Program-made: the position numbers and the translations under genes
In this document: piece after piece, positions 26,406 through 34,188 of the stretch
Position numbering within the stretch: position 1 is the stretch's first letter
Layout of the letters: each line of letters starts with the position of its first letter
Assembly (NCBI GenBank): GCA_049115695.1
Contig: JAGDZR010000020.1
Coordinates: 1 to 64,000, forward strand
From: JAGDZR01 sp049115695
Lineage (GTDB): Bacteria > Bacteroidota > Bacteroidia > Cytophagales > Cyclobacteriaceae
Length of the DNA: 64,000 nucleotides
Reading direction: 5' to 3'
The notes under the pieces: generated by a model
What the model saw: the letters and a program-made list of their open reading frames with translations, nothing else
Database searches by the model: none
Told to the model about the DNA's origin: nothing

Positions 26406-27413
26406 ATGGAATTTAACTCCATTACCAAAATATTTAATGCATTTAACCGGCTGAGGGTTTTGATCATTGGTGATGTCATGATCGACAGATATATCAATGG
26501 AACCGTCAGCCGGATTTCTCCAGAAGCACCTGTACCCATTGTCGATGTAAATAGCCGGGAGGACCGATTAGGCGGTGCAGCTAATGTAGCCCTGAATATT
26601 GCGGCGCTCGGAGCAACGCCTGTTTTGTGCTCAGTCATCGGTGATGATGATGCTGGTTCAGAAATGATAGAGCAGTTAAGCCGCAACAATATCGACTCTC
26701 AGGGGATAATCAAAAGTCCAAATCGATCTACTACCGTCAAAAACAGGATAATTTCTAAAGGGCACCAATTGCTGCGTTTTGACGAAGAAGTAACCGATCC
26801 TTTAAACGAAATTGATCATCAACAGCTAAAAGCTAATATTCAGCGACTAGTAAAAGATTGTGACGTGATCATTTTTGAAGATTACGACAAATCCTGCATT
26901 AACGAGGACATTATCCAATCTACGATAGAACAAGCGAAAGCATTGGGCATTCCAACTGCAGCAGACCCAAAAGTTCGCAATTTTCATGCTTACATCAATT
27001 GTACACTATTTAAGCCCAATCTCATTGAGATGAAAAGAGGTTTGAATATGACAATTAACCCTACAATGCTGAACGATTTAGATTCAGCCGCTATGGCGCT
27101 TAAAAGCAAGATGTCCTTCGATTGGATATTGATGACCCTATCAGAGCTGGGAGTTTATTATTTTACAAAGAAGAAAGGGGTGAAGCAAAATGCACATCTG
27201 CGCAAGGTATCAGATGTTTCCGGAGCTGGAGACACGGTTATCAGCATCGCAGCTTTGGGATTAGCGTTAGAACTTCCCATTGAAATTACAGCGGAGTTAG
27301 CTAATTTGGGAGGAGGAATAGTTTGTGAATACCCTGGAGTTGTCCCTATACCCAAGCAGCGGTTGGAGATAGAGGCAAACAATACTGTTAGCTTGACTGC
27401 CCATATGGGCTAA
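26406..27413 (+). CDS. HldE N-terminal type heptose-7-phosphate kinase (PfkB family)
   Basis: Ribokinase-fold sugar kinase resembling the N-terminal domain of HldE/RfaE, which makes D-glycero-beta-D-manno-heptose 1,7-bisphosphate for lipopolysaccharide. LIIGDVMIDRYINGTVSRISPEAPVPI (from residue 19) and GGAANVALN (56-64) are very typical; the catalytic base is Asp276 in GAGDTV (273-278). At 335 residues only the kinase domain is present; the nucleotidyltransferase domain of bifunctional HldE is absent and no such gene is adjacent. It lies between an aminotransferase (8 bp) and a 7TM receptor gene (10 bp) in one unit. Confidence 0.85.
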   Translation: MEFNSITKIFNAFNRLRVLIIGDVMIDRYINGTVSRISPEAPVPIVDVNSREDRLGGAANVALNIAALGATPVLCSVIGDDDAGSEMIEQLSRNNIDSQGIIKSPNRSTTVKNRIISKGHQLLRFDEEVTDPLNEIDHQQLKANIQRLVKDCDVIIFEDYDKSCINEDIIQSTIEQAKALGIPTAADPKVRNFHAYINCTLFKPNLIEMKRGLNMTINPTMLNDLDSAAMALKSKMSFDWILMTLSELGVYYFTKKKGVKQNAHLRKVSDVSGAGDTVISIAALGLALELPIEITAELANLGGGIVCEYPGVVPIPKQRLEIEANNTVSLTAHMG

Positions 27414-27423
27414 TACAAATCAA

Positions 27424-28623
27424 TTGCGAAGACTAATCTTCATATTTATTTTTTTAGGCACTACCTACACGGTAAGTGCTGATGCCAAACAGGGTGTAAT
27501 GGATTTGTCGCTTTACAACTTCAACGAACCTATTGAACTAAATGGTGAATGGGAGTTCTACTGGAGTAAGCTGCTCACTCCTAACCAATCGTTTTACAAT
27601 AAAAAATTCCTTGAGTTCCCTGGATTGTGGAATGGCCAAGTGGTGGGTAAGGACACTACTAAACCTATCGGATATGCCACCTACAAATTGCGCGTGATAC
27701 TACCCGATCAGCCCACACACTATTCTATGTTTATCGATGACATGTATTGTGCATATCAGTTATTCATCAATGGACGACCTGTTGCTGCCAATGGAATTGT
27801 GAGTCATACTCGGGAACAATATACCCCCGAATGGAGACCTCAGGTGATTGATATACATGAGTTAACTGGTACGCTGGAGTTAACGCTTCACATTGCCAAT
27901 TTTGATCATAGCAAGGGAGGCGCTAATAGAAGTATCTTACTAGGAACTTCCCAAGGGATTTCAAGTTTCTTCAACACCAACAAGGTACTTGACATTAGTC
28001 TCACTGCTTTGTTCATGGCCATGGCCATATTCTTCTTTATAAGATTTGGATTTATCACGCTGGATTTATCCTCACTCTTTTTTTCCCTCTTTTGCATAAC
28101 ATATAGCTACAGAATACTTGGGTCTGATATGTACTTTCTATTGGAATATTTACCCGGAATACCCTGGGAAGCTGTTATCTCAATAGAGTATATTAGCTTG
28201 TATATTTCGCCTCTTTTTCTGGGCATACATCTTCAGGAAATGTATCCAGCCGAATCAAATAAGAAAATATTGAGGGTGCTTTATATTCTCTGTGTAGCGT
28301 TTACGCTGTGCGTACCAATATTTCCAGTTGCGATTTACTCACGTCTGAATCTTTACTTTTTTATGATGTGTGCAGTGTTTATGTTCTATGGATTTACCAT
28401 ATACATTTCAGCATTTATCAACAAGCAACCTGGATCCATATATGGCATTCTGAGTGGCGTTATTGCATTTACAGTATTTGCCTTTCTGGCTCTTGAATAT
28501 TCACTAATACTCGAAAGACAAAAACTAATGACCTACATTTTTCAAATTGTCTTTCTTGGTATTCATAGCATTCAACTTATTGTGAATACCAATGCCCGTA
28601 TGCATCAGGATTTAGCCTCGTAA
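27424..28623 (+). CDS. 7TMR-DISM receptor-like protein without output domain
   Basis: Signal peptide (RRLIFIFIFLGTTYTVSA), then an extracytoplasmic jelly-roll sensor domain of the 7TMR-DISMED2 type (residues about 25-170, with ELNGEWEFYWSKLL and FINGRPVAANG), then seven membrane segments (about 185-390). The chain ends eight residues after the last segment. Typical family members continue into a histidine kinase, GGDEF or HTH module, absent here. Start is TTG 27424, ten bp after the kinase gene; no ATG gives a full signal peptide. The last 19 bp overlap hemE, which is convergent. Carbohydrate-like ligands are presumed for the sensor fold. Confidence 0.8.
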   Translation: MRRLIFIFIFLGTTYTVSADAKQGVMDLSLYNFNEPIELNGEWEFYWSKLLTPNQSFYNKKFLEFPGLWNGQVVGKDTTKPIGYATYKLRVILPDQPTHYSMFIDDMYCAYQLFINGRPVAANGIVSHTREQYTPEWRPQVIDIHELTGTLELTLHIANFDHSKGGANRSILLGTSQGISSFFNTNKVLDISLTALFMAMAIFFFIRFGFITLDLSSLFFSLFCITYSYRILGSDMYFLLEYLPGIPWEAVISIEYISLYISPLFLGIHLQEMYPAESNKKILRVLYILCVAFTLCVPIFPVAIYSRLNLYFFMMCAVFMFYGFTIYISAFINKQPGSIYGILSGVIAFTVFAFLALEYSLILERQKLMTYIFQIVFLGIHSIQLIVNTNARMHQDLAS

Positions 28624-29633
28624 TTTTTCACTGCGTCGATAAATACTTTGACCTTATCGGGATTGATGTCAGGATATACACCATGGCCTAAGTTGGCAAT
28701 ATGTGGGTGCCCGGAAAACTTCTCCAACATATTGAATGTTTGCTTTCTGATGGTTTGATCGTCACCATATAGCGCGCAAGGATCCAAATTGCCCTGTAAA
28801 GTCTTGTTGGGTAGTACGCTACGGGCATACTCAGGGTTCACTGTCCAGTCGAGACCGATTGTCCTTGCTGAAGTATCGGCCATTTCTTCAAGCGCAAACC
28901 ATGCGTCTTTACCAAAAAAAGTCACCGGAACCTCAGTGATCTCTTTCGCAATCTTCTCCATGTACGGCAGGCTGAACTGACTGTACATTTCGGGTGTAAG
29001 CACACCTGCCCATGAATCAAAGAGTTGAATAATGTCGGCACCAGCAGCTACTTGTCGCTTCAGATAGGTGATGGTATTTGTTGCAATAAGATCTAATAAT
29101 CGATGAGAAAGCTCCGGATCGGTATAAAGCATCCTTCGGGCCATTGAGAAAGTTTTACTCCCCCCTCCTTCAATCATGTAGGCAAAAATGGTCCATGGTG
29201 CACCCGCAAATCCAATCAGCGGTACTCTTCCATTCAATTCATTTTTGGTAAGCTTGATGGCCTCATACACATAGTCGAGCTCATCCCCATGGATTGTGAT
29301 CAGATTATCAACATCCGATGCTTTTTGCACGGTTTTCGGAAAATGAGGTCCTCGCTTTTCTACCATTTCATAAGTCAAACCCATAGCTTCCGGAATGACC
29401 AGAATGTCTGAAAAGATGATCGCTGCATCTACACCCAAAATATCGACCGGCTGAATGGTAACTTCAGCTGCACGCTCAGGCGTTTCCACCAACTCCTTAA
29501 AACCACTCAAATTGGCCCTAACCGCACGATATTCAGGTAAAATTCTTCCAGCCTGTCTCATTAGCCAGACGGGTGTTCTCTCTGTTTTTTCACCTCGAGC
29601 GGCTCGGAGGAGTAGATCATTTTTCAATTGCAT
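28605..29633 (-). CDS. hemE: Uroporphyrinogen decarboxylase
   Basis: Converts uroporphyrinogen III to coproporphyrinogen III by four decarboxylations in haem synthesis; cytoplasmic. Length 342 is standard. Motifs: TPVWLMRQAGRILPEYR (residues 20-36, substrate-binding Arg pair), the catalytic Asp region AAIIFSDILVIPEAMG, FAGAPWTIFAYMIEGGGSK, FDSWAG and NLGHGVYPDINP near the C-terminus. The gene is single, with a TATCTTTG promoter box just upstream. Its 3' end overlaps the receptor gene by 19 bp in convergent orientation. Confidence 0.96.
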   Translation of the reverse strand: MQLKNDLLLRAARGEKTERTPVWLMRQAGRILPEYRAVRANLSGFKELVETPERAAEVTIQPVDILGVDAAIIFSDILVIPEAMGLTYEMVEKRGPHFPKTVQKASDVDNLITIHGDELDYVYEAIKLTKNELNGRVPLIGFAGAPWTIFAYMIEGGGSKTFSMARRMLYTDPELSHRLLDLIATNTITYLKRQVAAGADIIQLFDSWAGVLTPEMYSQFSLPYMEKIAKEITEVPVTFFGKDAWFALEEMADTSARTIGLDWTVNPEYARSVLPNKTLQGNLDPCALYGDDQTIRKQTFNMLEKFSGHPHIANLGHGVYPDINPDKVKVFIDAVKNYEAKS

Positions 29634-29637
29634 CGCG

Positions 29638-29645
29638 CAAAGATA
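29638..29645 (-). promoter_or_regulatory. -7 box of the hemE promoter
   Basis: TATCTTTG matches TAnnTTTG and ends four bases before the ATG, so the transcript would start at or beside the start codon. A TTTC lies about 18 bp upstream as a weak -33 element. Confidence 0.5.
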
Positions 29646-29735
29646 GTGTCAGAGTTATTTTATGAAAGCGACATTGAATCATCGTAACAAAAAAGTCCAA
29701 CATTCTTGATGAATGCATGCCTCAACAATTATCTC

Positions 29736-29743
29736 TAATTTTG
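29736..29743 (+). promoter_or_regulatory. -7 box before the serine dehydratase gene
   Basis: TAATTTTG fits TAnnTTTG, 23 bp before ATG 29767. The -33 element is not evident. Confidence 0.4.
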
Positions 29744-29766
29744 TATTACCCCAAAAATGATGAATC

Positions 29767-30654
29767 ATGAGTCTTTTATTCGAAAGTTTCGAGCAATGGA
29801 AAGCATACACACAATCAAATAAGCTTTCACTCTACGAACCCGTACTGATTTACGAAGCAGAACAAAAAGAGCGTAACAAGGAAACCGTCCTGGAAGGGTT
29901 GGGCAATGCCTTTGATGTGATGGAACAAGCTGTAAACTCAGGTTTAACAGAAGAAATGAAATCATACTCGGGCATGATTGACAATGGAGCCAAAAAGGTT
30001 GCTCAATGCGAAAAGGTTGTGCTCTCAAAAGAATTTCAACAATTGATTTCGAGGGCTTTAGGTGCCAAAGAAGTAAACTCATGTATGGGAAGAGTGGTAG
30101 CAGCACCCACAGCGGGAGCATCCGGCATTCTGCCTGGCACTCTTGTTACTTTAAAGGAATTGCACAATCTATCGAAGGATGAGGTTGTTGAAGGTTTACT
30201 GGTTGCAGCCGGGGTAGCCCTGGTTCTTGAGAAAAGAGCTTCATTGGCGGGTGCTGTTGGCGGATGTCAGGCAGAAACTGGAAGTGCAGCCGCAATGGCT
30301 GCAGCTGCAATCGTGCATTGTCTTGGCGGCACAGTTGACCAGGTATTCAATGCTGTAGCCATCACCATACAATGCATGCTCGGTCTTGTTTGTGATCCGG
30401 TAGCTGGATTGGTTGAAGTGCCATGTGTAGTAAGAAACGCCAGTGCTGCAGCTATCGCAAATTCATCTGCTCAAATTGCATTATCAGATGTAAGCAGTGT
30501 TATCCCCGTCGATGAATGTGTGGACGCAATGGCTGAGGTAGGCCATAGCATGGAAAGCAGGTACAAGGAAACTGCCCTGGGAGGTCTGGCTGCAACCAAA
30601 ACGGGAAAATCAATTGCCAAAAGGGTAATCGGTGATATCGATATTGTGGAGTAG
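29767..30654 (+). CDS. sdaAA: L-serine ammonia-lyase, iron-sulfur type, alpha domain
   Basis: Fe-S enzyme that deaminates L-serine to pyruvate and ammonia. The 295 residues cover the catalytic SDH-alpha domain: CMGRVVAAPTAGASGILPGTL (from about residue 106) and the later Cys residues in GGCQAETGSAAAMAAAAI, LVCDPVAGLVEVPCVVRN that bind the [4Fe-4S] cluster. The beta (ACT-like) domain is missing and no gene for it is adjacent, so the partner is either elsewhere or the enzyme works alone. Monocistronic by position, divergent from hemE and convergent with the ABC ATPase gene (10 bp). Confidence 0.9.
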   Translation: MSLLFESFEQWKAYTQSNKLSLYEPVLIYEAEQKERNKETVLEGLGNAFDVMEQAVNSGLTEEMKSYSGMIDNGAKKVAQCEKVVLSKEFQQLISRALGAKEVNSCMGRVVAAPTAGASGILPGTLVTLKELHNLSKDEVVEGLLVAAGVALVLEKRASLAGAVGGCQAETGSAAAMAAAAIVHCLGGTVDQVFNAVAITIQCMLGLVCDPVAGLVEVPCVVRNASAAAIANSSAQIALSDVSSVIPVDECVDAMAEVGHSMESRYKETALGGLAATKTGKSIAKRVIGDIDIVE

Positions 30655-30664
30655 GAAGAGATCC

Positions 30665-31315
30665 TTAACTTGATTTCAAGTACCCCCGATCAATCAAGTC
30701 CTGAATCGAGGTAATAGGTCTTAATGTTTGATCACTGATAAGGTATTGCTCATCTGTTGCTTTTATTACGTTCCCGTATTGGTGGTCCGTCAAAATGATG
30801 CCTTTGTTCTCTTTATTTTGTTCCAGTATTTCGATCATCCGATCGATCATAACCGGAGATAAAGAAGAGAACGGTTCGTCCAATAACATGAAGCTGGCTT
30901 GTTGTTTAATCAGAAGGCATAATTCAAACATCTTTCTGTTGCCTTGTGACAATTCGCCAATTTTTTGGTTAGGGGACAACTTAATGCCCATCAATTCCCC
31001 AATCTCGTCGAAGGACACATTGTAATATTTCATAGTCTGACTGATTGACAAATACTTCAACAAATACCCTTGTTGTGGCAACAACACAACCTTCCCCGAT
31101 TGAAATGGATTGGCGTAATAGTGACCATCGATCCTAACCGATTGTTGCTGTCCTTTTAGCACTCCAAAAATTATTTTTAGCAGACATGACTTACCTGTAC
31201 CGTTACGCCCCAAAAGTCCTACGGACCTACCAGTCTCTACTGATAGATAAACATCACCAAGCACCAGTCTTTCCCCAAAAATCAGCTGAACACTGTCTAC
31301 CTCAAGCTTGCTCAT
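30665..31315 (-). CDS. Lone ABC transporter ATP-binding protein
   Basis: ABC ATPase of 216 residues with Walker A GRNGTGKSCL (36-45), Q-loop in VLLPQQGYL, signature LSQGNRK (a variant of LSGGQ), Walker B FMLLDEPFSSL and the H-loop His in ILTDHQY. Resembles the LptB/LivF branch. No permease of normal size is adjacent; the only likely partner is the small membrane protein just upstream, whose stop overlaps this ATG by 4 bp. Substrate unknown. Confidence 0.85.
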   Translation of the reverse strand: MSKLEVDSVQLIFGERLVLGDVYLSVETGRSVGLLGRNGTGKSCLLKIIFGVLKGQQQSVRIDGHYYANPFQSGKVVLLPQQGYLLKYLSISQTMKYYNVSFDEIGELMGIKLSPNQKIGELSQGNRKMFELCLLIKQQASFMLLDEPFSSLSPVMIDRMIEILEQNKENKGIILTDHQYGNVIKATDEQYLISDQTLRPITSIQDLIDRGYLKSS

Positions 31316-31614
31316 CTGATCAAATAAGCGGGAATGAAAGTGACCAGCAACACTACCATGTCCAGGACATGAGATGTAATGACCAAGGTGCTTGTAGATA
31401 TGCCCAGATTATGAAAAAAGAGCAGATTGTCCCTCCTGAACCAGTAATAGACTATAGCGGTGAATAAATATCCGATCAATTTTGTCCAAATCGCATAACC
31501 TAAACCCCCTATAGGATCAAGTAAGATTATTTTCAAGCCCAAACCAGTAAAAATAAAATTATATGCAGCGTGTTCTCTCAATACCAATAAGAGCAAGCGA
31601 ATAAATTTTACCAT
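31312..31614 (-). CDS. Small membrane protein coupled to the ABC ATPase
   Basis: Not recognised. From ATG 31612-31614 it has 100 residues with three hydrophobic segments (FIFTGLGLKIILLDPIGGLGYAI, LIGYLFTAIVYYWF, LVITSHVLDMVVLLVTFIPAYLI). The frame opens earlier at 31668, but that would run under the divergent glycosyltransferase start, so the internal ATG is preferred. The ATGA overlap with the ABC ATPase gene suggests the two products work together, perhaps as a reduced exporter, though this is only inferred from position. Confidence 0.6.
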   Translation of the reverse strand: MVKFIRLLLLVLREHAAYNFIFTGLGLKIILLDPIGGLGYAIWTKLIGYLFTAIVYYWFRRDNLLFFHNLGISTSTLVITSHVLDMVVLLVTFIPAYLIR

Positions 31615-31671
31615 CGACAATTCAACGATCCGATTGTGCTCTTGGTATATTCGAAAAATCAAAATCAATTC

Positions 31672-32685
31672 ATGACAAAAACACCACTAGTCTCCATCAT
31701 AATGGCTGTGAAGGATACCGCTCCATACCTTCCTGACTGTCTCAATTCCATCCTTGCTCAGACCTACCAAAACTGGGAGCTCATAGCTGTGAATGATCAT
31801 TCTACGGATGAGACACCAACCATACTGAAGGATTATGCTGCCAAGGACTCAAGGATTAGGGTATTCCATAGTGATCGTCCAAGACTTATTCCAACGCTCC
31901 AGGTAGGATATGCCCAGGTGAGAGGGGAATTGATTAATCGGATGGACTCTGATGATAAAATGCCTATATACAAATTGGAAACGATGGTTACCGAATGGGT
32001 GAAGCATGGCAAGCACACAATTGTTGCCGGAGGAACTGAGCATTTCGTGGATGAAGGTGAGGTTGGTGATGGATTTAGAAGGTATGAAGAATGGCTCAAC
32101 GTGGTAGCCCGCAATCAGACACATTATCAGGAAATTTATCAGGAATGTGTGATTCCCTCACATTGCTGGTTGATCCACAAAGATGACTTTGACGCTGTAG
32201 GTGCTTTTGATCCTATCGTTTATCCTGAAGACTATGATTTATGCTTTCGGTTTTACCGACAGGGTCTTAAGGTCATAGGTCTGGATAAAATTTTCCATTA
32301 CTGGCGAGATCGATCTAATCGTATCTCACGGACATGGGAAGAATACAAAGACAACAGGTACTTTGAATTGAAACTCCGTTATTTCTACGAACTGGATCGT
32401 GACAAGTCACGTCCACTGGTACTCTGGGGAGCGGGTAGGAATGGTAAATACATGGCTAAACTACTTCAGTCTTATCAGGATACATTTCATTGGGTATGTG
32501 ACAATGAGAAGAAAATAGGGAAAGATGTCTATGGGGTTCGCATGGAGCATTTTGATACGATTCGATTCCTTGACAATCCTCAAATAATGATTGTTGTGTC
32601 ATCCCCCAATGCTAAGATTGATATCAGAAATCAGCTAGCATCCTGGAAAAAAGTGGCCGTAAAAGATTTTTGGTTTTTTGCCTGA
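31672..32685 (+). CDS. Family 2 glycosyltransferase fused to a Rossmann-like C-terminal domain
   Basis: N-terminal GT-A domain with VSIIMAVKDTAPYLPDCLNS, VNDHSTDET and RMDSDDKM (the DxD region near residue 85), then EDYDLCFRF and HYWRDRSNRIS as acceptor and base region. From about residue 245 a second domain begins with RPLVLWGAGRNGKYMAKLL, a nucleotide-binding GxGxxG loop, and ends in SSPNAKIDIRNQLASW. The join is unusual for simple GT2 enzymes. The frame opens at GTG 31636 but ATG 31672 gives the correct N-terminus. Stands alone, outside the glycan locus. Substrate unknown. Confidence 0.85.
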   Translation: MTKTPLVSIIMAVKDTAPYLPDCLNSILAQTYQNWELIAVNDHSTDETPTILKDYAAKDSRIRVFHSDRPRLIPTLQVGYAQVRGELINRMDSDDKMPIYKLETMVTEWVKHGKHTIVAGGTEHFVDEGEVGDGFRRYEEWLNVVARNQTHYQEIYQECVIPSHCWLIHKDDFDAVGAFDPIVYPEDYDLCFRFYRQGLKVIGLDKIFHYWRDRSNRISRTWEEYKDNRYFELKLRYFYELDRDKSRPLVLWGAGRNGKYMAKLLQSYQDTFHWVCDNEKKIGKDVYGVRMEHFDTIRFLDNPQIMIVVSSPNAKIDIRNQLASWKKVAVKDFWFFA

Positions 32686-32737
32686 TAAGATCAACCATGA
32701 TTTACAGCTTTCGTATCTTAGGATAAACATTAAAGTT

Positions 32738-32887
32738 ATGATTCTAGGAGTATCTGATTGGATGAGTAAAAAACTAGGCTGGGATGCAACAGTTATTCGA
32801 GTTGGTTTTGTTGTTTCAGTATTGGCATTTGGAGTAGGATTAGGGGTTTACCTGATTCTATGGATAGTGAAGCTGCTTAGCAAATAA
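32738..32887 (+). CDS. PspC-domain peptide
   Basis: A 49-residue peptide: VSDWMSKKLGWDATVIRVGFV then a membrane segment (VSVLAFGVGLGVYLILWIVKLL). The pattern D-W-x7-G-x-D-x3-I-R-x-x-F-V and the Y-L-I-L-W-I end are those of the PspC (phage shock protein C) domain. Inner-membrane envelope-stress role in the family; here it is the bare domain. A longer frame with TTG start overlaps the upstream gene; ATG 32738 is the sensible start. Confidence 0.75.
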   Translation: MILGVSDWMSKKLGWDATVIRVGFVVSVLAFGVGLGVYLILWIVKLLSK

Positions 32888-32894
32888 GCATTTA

Positions 32895-33521
32895 GTGCAG
32901 CAAGTCACTCCCTATGAAACAAAGTCTGGTGCGCTAAAAGCCATGGACAATGGAGGTAGATTTTATAATCTGCTGACAAAGGCCAATGATGGAAATATCT
33001 CCAGTGCAGAACTGGCAAAAGTTGCAGGAGTGTTTAGCGATGTTCAGCAAATGCTCCTTTATCTGGAAATGGCAACCATTAATTTAGATGATACATCTAA
33101 AAAGTCAATCGTCAAGTCCTTATCTCCCAAGCTGCAGAAAGCTTATCAAAAATACTTTCCCCAATATCTATCTCCAACTGAAGCTAATCTGAAAGGCGAT
33201 CCTGGGAAAAACCTGATCACCACTGGGATTCCAAAGTTTATTGATGCCAAAACCGAATTTCAAGGATTCATTTTTGTTCCAATCGTCACTGGCAAGACTA
33301 CAACCATGATGATGATTCCAATTTTTGACCAATACGATGTGTACGAGCTCCATGATCAAGACACTGGAGATGAATTCTTATTGGCACATACGCGATCTTC
33401 CAAAAAACTACCTCATCAAAAGATCCGTTGTGCGGGTGTGCTGAAAACTTTAAACACGAAAAAAGATGAAAATGGTCTTTCCAGAAAATATTTGGAAACC
33501 CTTTATTATTCCGTTTTGTAA
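32895..33521 (+). CDS. Conserved-looking hypothetical protein
   Basis: I do not recognise the 208-residue product. It starts with a GTG eight bp after the PspC gene, has no signal peptide or membrane segment, an N-terminal helical half (ISSAELAKVAGVFSDVQQMLLYLEMA) and a C-terminal beta-rich half (FQGFIFVPIVTGKTTTMMMIPIFDQYDVYEL). The next ATG (32943) would trim 16 residues. Its last 56 bp overlap the VanX-type gene in another frame, which suggests coupled translation. Confidence 0.6.
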   Translation: MQQVTPYETKSGALKAMDNGGRFYNLLTKANDGNISSAELAKVAGVFSDVQQMLLYLEMATINLDDTSKKSIVKSLSPKLQKAYQKYFPQYLSPTEANLKGDPGKNLITTGIPKFIDAKTEFQGFIFVPIVTGKTTTMMMIPIFDQYDVYELHDQDTGDEFLLAHTRSSKKLPHQKIRCAGVLKTLNTKKDENGLSRKYLETLYYSVL

Positions 33522-34188
33522 AATCACCACTCTCGCAATATTCTTGTTGGGGACAATTTCACAATCTAAGGGTCAAGATGGGTTCGTGAACCTTGAGGAA
33601 GCAATCCCTACCATTGAGATCGAGTTACGCTATTTCACCTCAGACAACTTTGTTGGACAAAAAGTCGATGGATATCTATCCAATAAATGCTTCATCAGTC
33701 GGGAAGCCGCAAACGCATTGTCACAAGTTCAGCAAGAGCTGAATCAAAGTGGATATGGTCTCAAAGTCTTTGATGCCTACAGACCCCAGCAGTCAGTTGA
33801 TCACTTTGTTCGATGGGCAAAAGATTTAAATGATACCTCGATGAAGTCGACCTACTATCCTTTCGTGCCTAAATCGCAACTATTCGAAAAGGGATATATC
33901 GCATCTAAATCCGGACATACAAGAGGCAGTACGGTAGATCTCACCATTATTTATTTGAAGGGTGAAAACAAAGGACAAGAAATGGACATGGGAACCTCGT
34001 GGGACTATTTTAGCCCCGATTCCTGGCCCTCAAGTGATGCAGTCAGTAAGACTCAACGACAGAATAGAATGCTCCTGCAAGCAGTGATGATAAAACATGA
34101 CTTCAAGCCATTGAAAGAGGAATGGTGGCACTTTACGCTGAAAGACGAACCATTCCCCGATACATATTTCAATTTCCCGATTCGTTAG
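33466..34188 (+). CDS. D-alanyl-D-alanine dipeptidase (peptidase M15D, VanX/DdpX-like)
   Basis: Zinc dipeptidase of 240 residues with an N-terminal signal sequence (ITTLAIFLLGTISQSKGQ). VFDAYRPQQS holds the conserved Arg; SGHTRGSTVDLT carries the zinc His and Asp of the S-x-H-x-x-G-x-x-x-D motif; EEWWHF carries the catalytic Glu and third zinc ligand His. It splits D-Ala-D-Ala in the periplasm, for cell-wall recycling or nutrition; nothing suggests vancomycin resistance. The ATG lies inside the end of the preceding gene. The 3' end overlaps fabF by 4 bp in convergent orientation. Confidence 0.9.
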   Translation: MKMVFPENIWKPFIIPFCKITTLAIFLLGTISQSKGQDGFVNLEEAIPTIEIELRYFTSDNFVGQKVDGYLSNKCFISREAANALSQVQQELNQSGYGLKVFDAYRPQQSVDHFVRWAKDLNDTSMKSTYYPFVPKSQLFEKGYIASKSGHTRGSTVDLTIIYLKGENKGQEMDMGTSWDYFSPDSWPSSDAVSKTQRQNRMLLQAVMIKHDFKPLKEEWWHFTLKDEPFPDTYFNFPIR

